Source: Welwitschia mirabilis (Eukaryota; Gnetophyta; Gnetopsida; Welwitschiales). Taken from it: DNA of 64,000 bases. The notes under the pieces are model-generated. The model did no database searches. It was not told the origin of the DNA and saw nothing but the letters and a program-made list of their open reading frames with translations. A program made the position numbers and the translations under genes. Within the stretch, counting starts at the first letter, position 1. Every line of letters begins with the position of its first letter. Of this stretch, positions 11,510 to 22,697 are shown in pieces. Location of the stretch: the NCBI GenBank assembly GCA_051453625.1, contig JBOZIK010000001.1:162022314-162086313 (forward strand). The letters are read 5' to 3'.

Positions 11510-12224
11510 AACTACTATGAAGAAGAAAAAGATCTAATAGAAGAATTGAGGGATACAATAAAAAAGCATCACGAAAATGCTAATAAATTCATAGAAACTT
11601 TGGTTGCTTTTATTCAACAAAATTAAGGATCTCTTCAAATGCAAAATTCTCAAAATAATCCTAATTCATCTTATCTTGAGAAAAATGAAAATAACATAGG
11701 AATAAATGGTTATGATTCTTGATTTTAAGTTGAGAATAAAATTTTAGATTAGACTTCATCATTCTACTCATTAGGAGATGAACAAAGAGGGGACAATGAC
11801 AATTCAACTATATCTTTTAACAATGAAGATGAGGATGACTATTTGTAAGATGATGATGATGAGGTGTTAGAAAACCATTTATTAAATGAAGAATGTATTC
11901 ATAAATAATCTAAAAATTCTTTAATCTATGATAGAAATGATGATCACATTTTCCCTTATAATGGAAACAACAACATGCAATAAGATGATGAGAGTAGTGA
12001 TGAAGAAGAAGATGATGATGATGATGAGAGTAGTGATTACATTTTCTATTCTAATGGAAATAACAACATATAACAAGATGATGATAATAGTCAAGAAGAA
12101 GAAGAAGATGACATTGAGATTTTAGATTATATCCCAAACTTTCACATTTTTTATAAGGATGAAAGAGTTTTATCAGTACTAGAGGTTCAACTTTTGAAAT
12201 TAATGCAGATAAGCATTAAAATAG
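11510..12224 (+). pseudogene. Broken acidic reading frame of NA1, function unknown
   Basis: A plus frame from about 11510 begins YYEEEKDLIEELRDTIKKHH and runs to the gap at 12225, interrupted by several stops. Most stops are TAA or TAG at positions where neighbouring repeats have Gln. The product is Asn/Ser-rich, then strongly acidic: two related blocks near 11930-12060 share 'DD(H/Y)IFP/FY.NGNNN' followed by runs of Asp/Glu ('DDESSDEEEDDDDDESSD'), then 'DIEILDYIPNFHIFYKDERV'. The coiled-looking N-terminal part and acidic repeats do not match a gag domain I recognise. It may be a diverged gag-like or captured protein. The frame may continue past the gap (12636-12888, for example 'NLGYLETL'), but this is uncertain. 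Confidence 0.5.
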
Positions 12225-12635
12225 NNNNNNNNNNNNNNNNNNNNNNNNNNNNNNNNNNNNNNNNNNNNNNNNNNNNNNNNNNNNNNNNNNNNNNNNNNNN
12301 NNNNNNNNNNNNNNNNNNNNNNNNNNNNNNNNNNNNNNNNNNNNNNNNNNNNNNNNNNNNNNNNNNNNNNNNNNNNNNNNNNNNNNNNNNNNNNNNNNNN
12401 NNNNNNNNNNNNNNNNNNNNNNNNNNNNNNNNNNNNNNNNNNNNNNNNNNNNNNNNNNNNNNNNNNNNNNNNNNNNNNNNNNNNNNNNNNNNNNNNNNNN
12501 NNNNNNNNNNNNNNNNNNNNNNNNNNNNNNNNNNNNNNNNNNNNNNNNNNNNNNNNNNNNNNNNNNNNNNNNNNNNNNNNNNNNNNNNNNNNNNNNNNNN
12601 NNNNNNNNNNNNNNNNNNNNNNNNNNNNNNNNNNN

Positions 12636-12888
12636 CATTTGTAAATTCAACTCTACCATGTTCTTTCATTGATTATTCTTTTTCAAAATAAAATTTGGGA
12701 TACCTTGAAACTCTTAATTAGGGAAGAACATATCTTCTTGATCCCATCCATGTTTGAAATTAAATGTTAAAGAGCTTCTTAGGTATATTAAACCTATCTT
12801 AATCTCTTATCCTAAGAAGTTCTTTACAAATCCTTGGATCTTAAATAAAGCCTTTCTTATTTAATATCAAGCTTTGAACACAATCTAT
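12636..12888 (+). mobile_element. NA1 interior island between two gaps
   Basis: 253 bases between gaps 12225-12635 and 12889-13671. Short broken frames only. Nothing recognised beyond possible continuation of the acidic frame. Confidence 0.35.
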
Positions 12889-13671
12889 NNNNNNNNNNNN
12901 NNNNNNNNNNNNNNNNNNNNNNNNNNNNNNNNNNNNNNNNNNNNNNNNNNNNNNNNNNNNNNNNNNNNNNNNNNNNNNNNNNNNNNNNNNNNNNNNNNNN
13001 NNNNNNNNNNNNNNNNNNNNNNNNNNNNNNNNNNNNNNNNNNNNNNNNNNNNNNNNNNNNNNNNNNNNNNNNNNNNNNNNNNNNNNNNNNNNNNNNNNNN
13101 NNNNNNNNNNNNNNNNNNNNNNNNNNNNNNNNNNNNNNNNNNNNNNNNNNNNNNNNNNNNNNNNNNNNNNNNNNNNNNNNNNNNNNNNNNNNNNNNNNNN
13201 NNNNNNNNNNNNNNNNNNNNNNNNNNNNNNNNNNNNNNNNNNNNNNNNNNNNNNNNNNNNNNNNNNNNNNNNNNNNNNNNNNNNNNNNNNNNNNNNNNNN
13301 NNNNNNNNNNNNNNNNNNNNNNNNNNNNNNNNNNNNNNNNNNNNNNNNNNNNNNNNNNNNNNNNNNNNNNNNNNNNNNNNNNNNNNNNNNNNNNNNNNNN
13401 NNNNNNNNNNNNNNNNNNNNNNNNNNNNNNNNNNNNNNNNNNNNNNNNNNNNNNNNNNNNNNNNNNNNNNNNNNNNNNNNNNNNNNNNNNNNNNNNNNNN
13501 NNNNNNNNNNNNNNNNNNNNNNNNNNNNNNNNNNNNNNNNNNNNNNNNNNNNNNNNNNNNNNNNNNNNNNNNNNNNNNNNNNNNNNNNNNNNNNNNNNNN
13601 NNNNNNNNNNNNNNNNNNNNNNNNNNNNNNNNNNNNNNNNNNNNNNNNNNNNNNNNNNNNNNNNNNNNNNN

Positions 13672-15809
13672 TTATCTTTTTACTCTCACTTCTTCTAATT
13701 GATTATACTTAAGAACAATTGCATACATTTCATGTTTTATCAATTGGTAAATATTTGGTTTGGATCTCATTTTTATGAAGGAATACAAATAACTTGAGAT
13801 CATCTCTCTTTTGCTTCTTTTCTTTCTTTTCAATAAAAGTTTGAATTAGATTTTAGGATTTAAATAAAGTTTTCTTGTCTTGATCTTTTTTTTTGGATTT
13901 CTTGATACTTTTGACCTTGATTTTTAGTTTTTTATTTTGATAGTCTCTATTTTCTATTTTCTATTTTTTGTTTCTATTTACAATCTAAATTTTCAATTTT
14001 CTTTTCTGTCATAATAATTTGTTGTCTTCTATGTCATCCCCATGATAATGAGGATGATAGTTAGTTTTGCTATTTTTCTAGTTTTCTAATAATTTTCTAT
14101 GTTTTTCTGTTAATTTTTTATTTTTCTATCTCTATTATCCTCTCTATCATCTAGATGACAAGTAGGAAAAAAGTCAATAAAATATTAATTTTTGTTTTCT
14201 ATTATTTTGAGAAAATACATTTTTATGACTCTATTAAGATTTATGACTTAACTACTTGAAGAATTACAGGAAGTAAATGAGAAAAATTTGGAATTACATA
14301 AGCAAACCATCTAAATTTTCTCTTAGCTTTTTCCTTTGGAAGATTATTATGGCATTACTTGATCATTTTTTAAACATAATTTATGTATTTATTCCCATGA
14401 ATAGTCTTTTGACTTGGACATTTCAGTGGTAAGATTGGATTCACCCGATCTTAGGAGATTTACACATTCATAAACTTTCATTGAAGGAAGATGCTTTATT
14501 TTTGATGTTTTTTTTAATAGTAAAAAGATCTTAGATTAGTTTAGAGTGTTCTTTTCTATCTTAATCTTATGACTTTCACTTTCATCTTTTAGAATATTTG
14601 GTCATGTGGAATGTTATTTTATTTATTAAAAAAAAGGTGAAATAAAGATCATGATATTTTCTATTTGTGTTATGTCAAAAATATGATCACCATAATGTCC
14701 TACTACAAGTACATCAGGGCAAATATTTCTGAGAGAAGCCTTTGGTAGTGTAATACGGTAGCTATGGGAACTCCATAGGGAGGTCGGTTGGTTATGCTTT
14801 ATGGATCCTTACATCTCTGACTGTGGCTGCACTCCTCTCATCATGAATAATAAAGTTGTATTTAAACTTTGAGGCTATGGAATTAGTGGTGTTATTGCTA
14901 TCATCAGAGGTATTGCTTGATTTCTAGACTTTTAGTCCTTCCACATGATCATTTCATTTCTTGATATTTAGGTGTTTGTTTTGAGATGACAGTAAGTGAG
15001 TTCATTTTTGAGCAATTTTTTGATCTGATTATTCATTATTTAAAGCATTTTATTTTAACATTGTCATAACCACTACCTTATCAAATGAAATTTTTGTACA
15101 TTAAGTCATGCATTTTTCACATCAAATGATGTTATGATTTCTTATATGGGAGTTTGCTAGGTTAAAATATTAGATTAGTGAGCTATCTTTTATGTTATCT
15201 TATGTTCATTCTTATTGTTTTCTTTTATGGCTTAGTTGATTATTTCAAAGTCATTATCATATATTCTTATCTTATTTTTCCTCATTTAATTTTTAATTAA
15301 ATAAAATTTCTTAGATGAATGTTTTTTCAATAAATTTGTGCTATTTATTTTTCATATTTTTGGTGTTCTAAGTGCTGCTCATGTTCTTTTTTTGACAAAA
15401 CATTTTTTTTTTTGGTCCACTCTTTTCTTTACCTATCAGAATATTTCATATCTCTATATTTTTCAAATCTAACATTACTTAGCTTTGCATTTTATTTAGA
15501 AAGTTATCCTTTTTTACCTATCTTCCCACTCCCATTTACTTTCATTGCTTTATTTTTCAATACAAGATGTATTTATTTTTATTTAGGAAGGTAAAGATCC
15601 ATTTTCATGACTTATTTTCAAAAATTTTTAACTTAATTTAAATCTTTAATGACATAAAATTTTCAAATTTTCACACATTATGCATTACTTTCCATTTATC
15701 TATGTAATGCATTTTATGAGCCTATTTTATAACATTTAGATTTATATTTTGAAAAACAAATTGGCTCATAATTATGGTTTTTTCACTTAGCTTTTGTTAG
15801 AGACTGATA
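13672..15809 (+). mobile_element. 3' internal non-coding region of NA1
   Basis: Colinear with NA2 1-1569. Part of it (about 14690-14860) also aligns, in opposite orientation, with gypsy-R 33690-33460 ('tcagggcaaat', 'atggtagctgtgg', 'cactcc.ctcatcatga'). This 3' non-coding block is therefore shared between the NA family and the Athila-like elements. No gene was found; the short frame at 15412-15594 lies in this non-coding sequence and has no domain. Confidence 0.7.
14022..14171. repeat. Two palindromic modules, NA1 3' interior
   Basis: Modules at 14022-14060 (core TGTCATCCCCATGATA) and 14133-14171, spaced about 111 bases. They are homologous in position to NA2 61-205. Confidence 0.75.
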
Positions 15810-15828
15810 AAGGCTAAGTGGGGAGCTA
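15810..15828 (+). other. Polypurine tract of NA1
   Basis: AAGGCTAAGTGGGGAGCTA directly precedes the 3' LTR. Gypsy-R has the near-identical GCTAAGTGGGGGGCTA before its 3' LTR (32678-32693, minus). This is the expected site of plus-strand priming. Confidence 0.75.
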
Positions 15829-16901
15829 TGTTATGATGCCAATTTTTGGTCATTTGATGGGGTTTTATGAGTTGTTTTGTAGGACTTTTATATAGGTTTA
15901 GGTGCAATTCTTAGGATTGGAGATTCAATAGGAAATCTTGGAAATGTGTGATTCTTACCTACATTTGATGTATTAAAGGTACATTCTAATGCATAGATCT
16001 TTGAAGAAGGATTACTGATAAAAATGGTAAGTTTCTCCTTAAGAAAATGATAAAAGAAAATTGTTGTCCTCTTTGTTGTCCCCACGATAGACAAGATGAT
16101 AACTGCTTATGTGAACTACTGAATCACTACTGAGTCATCATTCTGAGTCATATTTTATAATGTGCTATCATCCCCATTATCATCTGGATGATAGTTAAGA
16201 TGACACTAATATAATTGACTCTATAAGTAACTTTTGAATGTTTCATCTATTTCATTTATAAGTGTGCCTAAATTCATCTATTATTTCTCTTTTTTTGCTA
16301 TGAGTTTTTATAAATAAACCATCCTTTAACTCTTCTTATTAGCTTCATTACATCAGAAATTCTGATGAGAGAAGATTAAAGGGTAGAAGATCCATCTTAA
16401 GTATTGCAGAAAGATGTGCACTTGGTGGAGGGCTGTGCATCCTCCACTAAGACCCAGTTGTTTTGTAACCAAGATGCTTGTTACTCTTTCTTAATATAAA
16501 CCTTGTTTGTTTTCATATTTGCATTGTAGATTTTTTTAATAAGCCTTATAGTCTATATTTCCCTTGATATGGTGATAATTTCTTAGGTAATATAGATTAT
16601 CAAGGGTAGCCTTAGTCAAGGCTAAAAACAAGTAGTGTTAGGTCATTTTGCATGGCATATCATATTGTTACATCTTGAGTTTGCATTATACTTTATTTTT
16701 CTTGCATTGTTCTTTATTTTTGGTTCCTATTATTCTTTTGCAAAGCAATCTAAGTCTCATCTCATAGTATTCAATGTGAATACAACATTTTGATCTACTT
16801 TCACTTATAATAGTGTGTTATATCGTGTGAGATATTTATTTATTTTATGAATGAAAAAATCCTTTTAAACTTAAGCACTTGCACAAGTACACACTGTAAC
16901 A
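15829..16901 (+). mobile_element. 3' LTR of NA1
   Basis: Begins TGTTATGATGCC and ends ACACTGTAACA, giving TGTTRY... inverted ends. It contains the palindromic pair, the 'cctccactaagacc' block and 'aatataaaccttgtttgttt' in the same order as the 5' LTR and the NA2 LTR. Confidence 0.85.
16062..16205. repeat. Two palindromic modules in NA1 3' LTR
   Basis: Modules at 16062-16101 (core TGTTGTCCCCACGATAGACA) and 16165-16205, spaced about 103 bases. Confidence 0.75.
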
Positions 16902-16906
16902 ACATG
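16902..16906. repeat. Target site duplication of NA1, right copy
   Basis: ACATG, identical to 9256-9260. Confidence 0.8.
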
Positions 16907-17294
16907 AAATACAAAGTGTAATCAAAGTTTACTGCAATAATGGTAATCTTAAAGATTACATGAAGAGTAGGATCTAAACCTAATAAAAATGGTAATATCT
17001 TTCAAAGAGAGTAGATTAATGGATAAGATCTCAAAGAAAAGTAGACTAATAATAGAATAAAAGGAAAAAATTGAAATAAAATTAAAATAAAGGAAATCTA
17101 TGTACAAACCCAAATGTAGAGAGTCAAGTAAATTCTTGTATATCCAAATGTAATCAACTAATTACAAGTAGATATAATTTAAGGACTAGTATACAATACT
17201 ATAGAAATTAAGTATTTAAAATCAAATTACTTACTTGTGAAATGTAAATCAACCTTTATATGCTTGAATACTTTTATAGAAATGATACTAAAAA
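16907..17294 (-). mobile_element. Gypsy-L leader, resumed, with a possible decayed primer site
   Basis: Continuation of 9255 after removal of NA1. AT-rich and non-coding. Near 17285, 'gaaatgatactaaaaa' followed by 'tgttt' resembles the reverse complement of the gypsy-M primer site plus LTR end ('gacaatggtgctaaaa' then 'tgttgcagtg'). The differences are mostly transitions, so it is a plausible but weak primer-site call. Confidence 0.4.
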
Positions 17295-18536
17295 TGTTTA
17301 TTTCTCAGTATGTGTATCAACAATATTTATTTTTGATGTAAATCTAACCTATTCATATAACACACACTAGTAATGGTACAATCCAAATGTCATAAACTAG
17401 TGAAGTAGCCAAATAACATTCAAAGGTTAATCCACTTTAAAAAAATAAATCACATAATATTTTTTATTTTATGCTTAATAATTAAAATTAATAATGCAAA
17501 TGATTTAGTAAGATGAATGATGAGTAATGAAGTGGATATGCAAATGAAATGAAAATGTAATATTCTAAATGTAATCAATTACCAATTTTACCAACTTATT
17601 CTTATCCAGTTTGGACCTTTTACTCTGTATTAAAATTAAAATAATATTAAATAATTAGATTAACATCAACGTAAAGTATAAGAAATACCATAAGAAAGAG
17701 AGAGAAATTTTAGGGGAAAAAAAACTTTATTAATCCAACAAAATATACTTAATTAAAACCACTTATAAGAAAACACCCTCAATTAAAGATACTTAGCCTA
17801 ATACCAAGGAAGGATATTCTTCCAAGTGAATCGATCCCTTGTCCATGATGTTTTAATGTCATAAGTTACTTTGATGTAAAACAATGTCAGATGTGATACT
17901 TAAGGGGGCTACTTATAGTTCTGCTTTAGTGGCTTGGATTATTAAATGGTTACAACTAAATGGACATTAATTTAATTTTAAAAAAATGATTAATTTTTAA
18001 ATAGATTATGATCATCCTTCTCTAAGTATCATCTAGATAAAATAATAAGATGAAAGAACAAATGACCAATAACTACTTATCACATCAACTAATTGAATAT
18101 GGCTTGAAATGATGCTTCTAGTGATAGTCCTTCTAGAAACTTCATCTAGATTATCATGTGGATGATCATCCATGATTATGAATTATGATTCTACTAATAG
18201 TCATCCTAAGACTTCATCTAAATTACTAGAAGTATGATCATCCAAATTAATTTTCTACTTCTCAAACAAGTTTTATTAATCATCAACTAACTTTATCTAA
18301 TCCATATCATTATTAACATCTTCAAAAATATATCAAATAGTAATTGTGTCTTGTATTAGATATCATGATGATGGCTGAAGCATTTACATATTAACAAATT
18401 TTATCATCATATCATTAATTCACTATCATAACCCTATCAAAAGGACCATAAATGGATCTTTCCTCGAAAGTCATCTAGAAAGAGTTATGAATGCTAGGAA
18501 ATCATATTTCAATAATGAGGTTAAAACATATTTCAA
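17295..18536 (-). mobile_element. Probable 5' LTR of gypsy-L (right edge approximate)
   Basis: Internal landmarks match the minus-oriented LTRs elsewhere. 'ccaaatgtcataaactagtgaa' type sequence near 17385 compares with 31690 and with the reverse of 25520. The block 'cctaataccaagga' at 17799-17812 compares with 'cctaacaccaagga' at 23341. Degenerate palindromic sequence lies near 18130-18190. The right edge could not be fixed; the position given is a guess based on LTR lengths of 1.1-1.3 kb in relatives. Confidence 0.45.
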
Positions 18537-21500
18537 TAATGATGTTAAATATGACTAATTTAGCCTCACAATATAGATGAAGAAAATGAGGAAGAATAGA
18601 TATGTTTGCATGATTAGAATACATACTATAGATGTATAAGGCCTTTATGATACTTATTCATTTCCATGAGGAGGATACATATAATATATGTAAACCTCTA
18701 AATTACTTATTCATATCATGAAAAGATATTTGTATGTATAGAAAGACTCCATATTACAGATCACTTACAAAACAAAACAAAAAAAATAAAAAGAAAAAGG
18801 AAAACAAAGGAGGAAGTGAAGGGGAAAAACAGAAACAACATGAAAATAAAGGGGAAGACCAAGTAAACAAAAATAAAATGGAAAAATAAGTTAATAAAAA
18901 TATAAATATAAAATAGAAAAAGTATGAGGAGAAGACCTCCACTTCTATGGAGATGATACATATTGTATATTTAAAATCCTCATTTCCATGAGAAAGTCAC
19001 ATATTTTATAGGATGAATTTCCTTCCATAAAATATATTTCAATCAAAAAAGAAGAAGAAGAAGAAGAAGAAGAAAAAAAGGGTAAGAAAACCTATTACAT
19101 GGGAAATATAAACATTCTATATGATGAATACCTCCATGGTATACATTTATATTATGGGGATGAGATAATTTATATGTATATAACATTTATTTTCATAAGG
19201 AATATATACATCACAAAGAGTAAAAGCCTTCATATTAATATAATCTACTATTGAAATGATAGTAATCTCTATGAAGCACTACTCATGAAACTGAGTAACT
19301 ATCATGTGGTTGCATTGGTCATAATAGTTTCAAAAGATTAAAACATATGTGATCCTCACATAGAATTTTGGATGACTAAATTAAATATGAAGACATAGAT
19401 GATTGCTTTTTTTATGAGTATAGTTTAATCCATAGGTGGATACATTTTATGTTACCACATTCATTTCTTATTTTAACTTAGATCTACTATATTTAATACA
19501 TTTGTTCATATCTTATAATCTAGTTTAAAGATTAGAAACTTAAAATAACTAATTTAATATATGAATAAGAGAATTTAATGTAAATTTAAAAGAACCTTTT
19601 TCCTTTGATAAAACATTTATTTCATGTTTATTAAAACCTAAAAGTACAAACAAACTAAAGAAGGATAACATGTCACATGACATGCATACTAGAAACTAGA
19701 TTAAATATTATCATAACAAAGTTCAAATTATTAGACATTTATACTAGGAACTAGATTAAATATCATCATAAAAAGGTATGAATTATTAGTCAAAATAGAT
19801 TTCTAGAATGTAAAGTTATTTATAGTTTATTTATATAATTAATGTAATACCTTGTTTTCTTTATTTTTAATTTTTCTAAGGTTGAAAAATTTATTTAATG
19901 TTTTACCACAATAGACCTCTTACTTAGGAAATAAATGTAATTTTAAGAATTATCTAGTTAATAGTACCATGAAAAATTCATTTTAGTAAACTTAAACTAA
20001 ATTTATAAAGCTAAGCATGGTATGTTATTGATTATTATGATTAATTTTTAAATTATGTGAATGATTAAAAGTTAATACATTAAATGAACTTAAGTAAAGA
20101 AATAAAATGGATTGAATCAAATTTCAATTTATTTTTTTACTTTTTCTTAAGTTCAAAGTTATCTATTTTAATATGAAAATTTCAATGAAAAGATAAGTCC
20201 CATTAAAATAAATACACTAAAAACATAATTTTAAAATTTAGCCTTGATCCATATCATCTTTAGTCTCAAATTTTTATCCAAATCAATAGTTTCTATTAGC
20301 CTCTTCTATAAAAACATAAACCCAAATCCTCATTTCTAATTTTAGAAATAAGACTCTATTACATTGATCTTGTGTTGAACTTATTCTATCGTCTACACAT
20401 ACCTTCACCTATACTCTCATTACCTTCTCCAGTGCCATTGTTTTTCTAAACCAAAAATAGATGCTACTTGCTTTGAACCCATGATCATGCCATCCTTTGT
20501 TCATTTTTCCTTTACCAATACGCATCTATGCACTCTATAGAATACCATTATTACTTTCACTAGTGTTATCTATTAAGACTAGTTATTCTAAAGGTGAGGG
20601 ATGCATAGGATCGTAACAAGTTAATTTTTTGTTCTGATAATTTAATAATGTTTGCACACTTAGCTGACTATGATTAAAAAGAATTTCGTTATGTAAATAT
20701 GAATTGGAATTATGTAATTTAAGTACAATAACAATATAAACAATAATTGAAACAAGCACATAAGAGAGATGAAAATAATCATTTTTTCCATTATTATGTA
20801 GTGGTTTACACTAATTACTCCCACAGAACTTTGTAATAATCCTTCATGAATGTATAATAGAATTTTTTTGTAATATTCATCCTTTTAATAAGTAATTCAT
20901 CTTCTTTTACAATATAAATAAATTCTATGAGAGTAAGAGAAAGATAGTTTAAAAGTATATAATTATTATGGTTAGAGAGTTAAAATTTCTTCACATGTAT
21001 AATAGTGTTTTGTATACAATAATTTAATTCTAGCTATTATAGATCAAGATCATAAGAAATATAGCTATTAAACATTTTAAAATTTTTTTTTAGTATCTTA
21101 ATGCTAGTTAAAATGATTATATTTGACTTTCCAATGATTACCTATACTAACATTCAAGTGCATGATGGACAATTCCTTAATAGAATCTAGTTGTTTCAAC
21201 TAATCTTAATTCTAAGCTTGTAGACCCCTTATAACTAGTGGTGCTAGTTAAACCTATAGGTAGCTAACTCCTTCAAGATTATTATTTACTACTAGTTAAA
21301 CTTTATGGTCCTATTCTAATAAATGTTTTATCCCTGCAGATCTTAATTAACTACTAGTTTAATTTGATATTCTTGTTCTATTAGGTAGCTAATCTTAAGA
21401 AATAGTTAATTAATTGTTTTATGATCCACCATAGACTCTATGCAAAGGGAATTCAATTTTATACTCAAGATGGTTAACTACTCAAGATAGAATTTCCTTT

Positions 21501-21862
21501 ATAACATATTATTAATTCTATTATTTCTACTTATTACTTTCTAAGCATAGCTTTGTGCTTGAATGAATTGTCTTTTATGGTTCAATCATTCTTTAAGACC
21601 TATAGGAATCATTTAATGCATTATCTTTAATTTTACTTAACATTTAGTTATCATCAATTTACAAGTAGGAGATACAATAATCTTCCCATTTTTCATTGCT
21701 AAAAATCGAGTCGTTTTTAATTCTGCCCTACTTTTATACTTCTTCTAAGTCTATTAATCTCTATAAGGGCACATTATACAAGTATGACATTTGAAATGTG
21801 AATTAGATATAAGCGAGAAAATTTGTTATTTATCTCTAGGGAATAAATTATAATATGATAAG
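18537..21862. other. Unassigned AT-rich stretch
   Basis: About 3.3 kb with no recognised gene or retrotransposon domain. The pyrimidine-rich minus frames at 18754-18961 reflect an A/G-rich plus strand. Phrases such as 'ataaggcctttatgatacttattca' style near-repeats occur at 18640-18740. A possible but weak solo LTR lies at about 19843-20618 (TGTAATACC start, TCGTAACA end, internal TATAAAAACA near 20308). Otherwise nothing is seen. Confidence 0.5.
19051..19075 (+). repeat. (GAA)n microsatellite
   Basis: About eight GAA units in a row after an A run. Visible directly. Confidence 0.9.
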
Positions 21863-22697
21863 TATTGTAATGCTAATTTTTAGGAATTTAATGGTTTATT
21901 TTGAGTGCTTTGGTAGGGCATTTATATAGGTTTGGATGAAATAGTAATGATTATGATAATCTGATAGGATGGTCATTAAAACATGTAATGCTTAATATAT
22001 TTGAGGTTTCTCAAGCTTATTCTAATACTACATATTTGTAAGAAGAATTCATCATAAAAAAGAACTGTCTTACCTTTGAGATTGGAGATAAGGAAGCTTG
22101 TCATCCCCTTTATTATTCCCACAATAGGTAGGACGATAGCACTACTGATATGGACAAAAGCTACAGGGTTGACAGTAGGGCATGAAGCTAATGAAGTACC
22201 TTTTGACATAGGGTGACATCCCCTCTGTCATTCTCATGACATGCAGGACAACAACTATTTTTCTATGATCAAAAAGAAATATCTTTGTTATGGGATTAAC
22301 CAACTCATTTGGGCCATTAGGGTTTTTTTCTTGACTTTTAAGGTTGAGTTTCTAGAACATTAATGTAAAATTATAAAGATCCTTCTCCTCCTTCATTTCT
22401 GTTTCCATCTTTTATATCTGATATGCTTGTGACAAAAGATTGAAGGATAAGAGGTCTATCTAGTCACTATAGAAAGGAGTTCCCTTGGTGTTAGGCTAAG
22501 TCTCTTTCATTGAGGTGCTGCTATTTTGTTGTAAGTGAATGTCAAAGTTATTTGAATTAATAAAATTACTCTTTTCATTCCAATTCTATGTATTCCTCTT
22601 ATGGTTTAAGTTTGTCATAGTTAAGTGACATTTCTATGATTTATTTATATCATAAGGGAAACTTTTATTAAGGTTACCTTTGGTAAGTATTAGATTG
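21863..22697 (+). mobile_element. Gypsy-M 5' LTR, upstream part
   Basis: Begins TATTGTAATGCTAATTTTTAGG, matching the inserted LTR start TGTTGTGATGAAAATTTTTAGG (read on the minus strand from 25190); the terminal TG has become TA. It runs in plus orientation through the palindromic pair (22098-22252) and the 'ttggtgttaggct' block (22477-22489). At 22697 it is interrupted by an opposite-strand LTR, and resumes at 25191/25196. Confidence 0.8.
22098..22252. repeat. Two palindromic modules in gypsy-M LTR
   Basis: Modules at 22098-22139 (arms TTGTCATCC/GGACGATAG) and 22212-22252 (core TGTCATTCTCATGACA), spaced about 114 bases. Confidence 0.8.

Larger units (their letters stand above)
9261..16901 (+). 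mobile_element. Complete non-autonomous LTR retrotransposon NA1 (LARD-like), about 7.6 kb
   Basis: Two LTRs of about 1.05 and 1.07 kb, a primer site after the first, a polypurine tract before the second, and perfect 5-bp target duplications (ACATG) bound a 5.5-kb interior. The visible interior shows no protease, RT, RNase H or integrase motif in any frame. It holds a broken acidic reading frame (about 11510-12224), palindromic modules near both ends, and two gaps (12225-12635, 12889-13671). The gaps are too short for a full pol. The element therefore resembles a large retrotransposon derivative (LARD) that would need proteins in trans. It is inserted in the leader of gypsy-L, which resumes at 16907. 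Confidence 0.8.

Noticed and set aside
11928-12125. Met-rich plus frame (65 codons)
   Set aside because: It is a shifted-frame reading of the acidic repeat frame of NA1.
18754-18961. Two short Phe-rich minus frames resembling membrane segments
   Set aside because: They translate a purine-rich low-complexity run.
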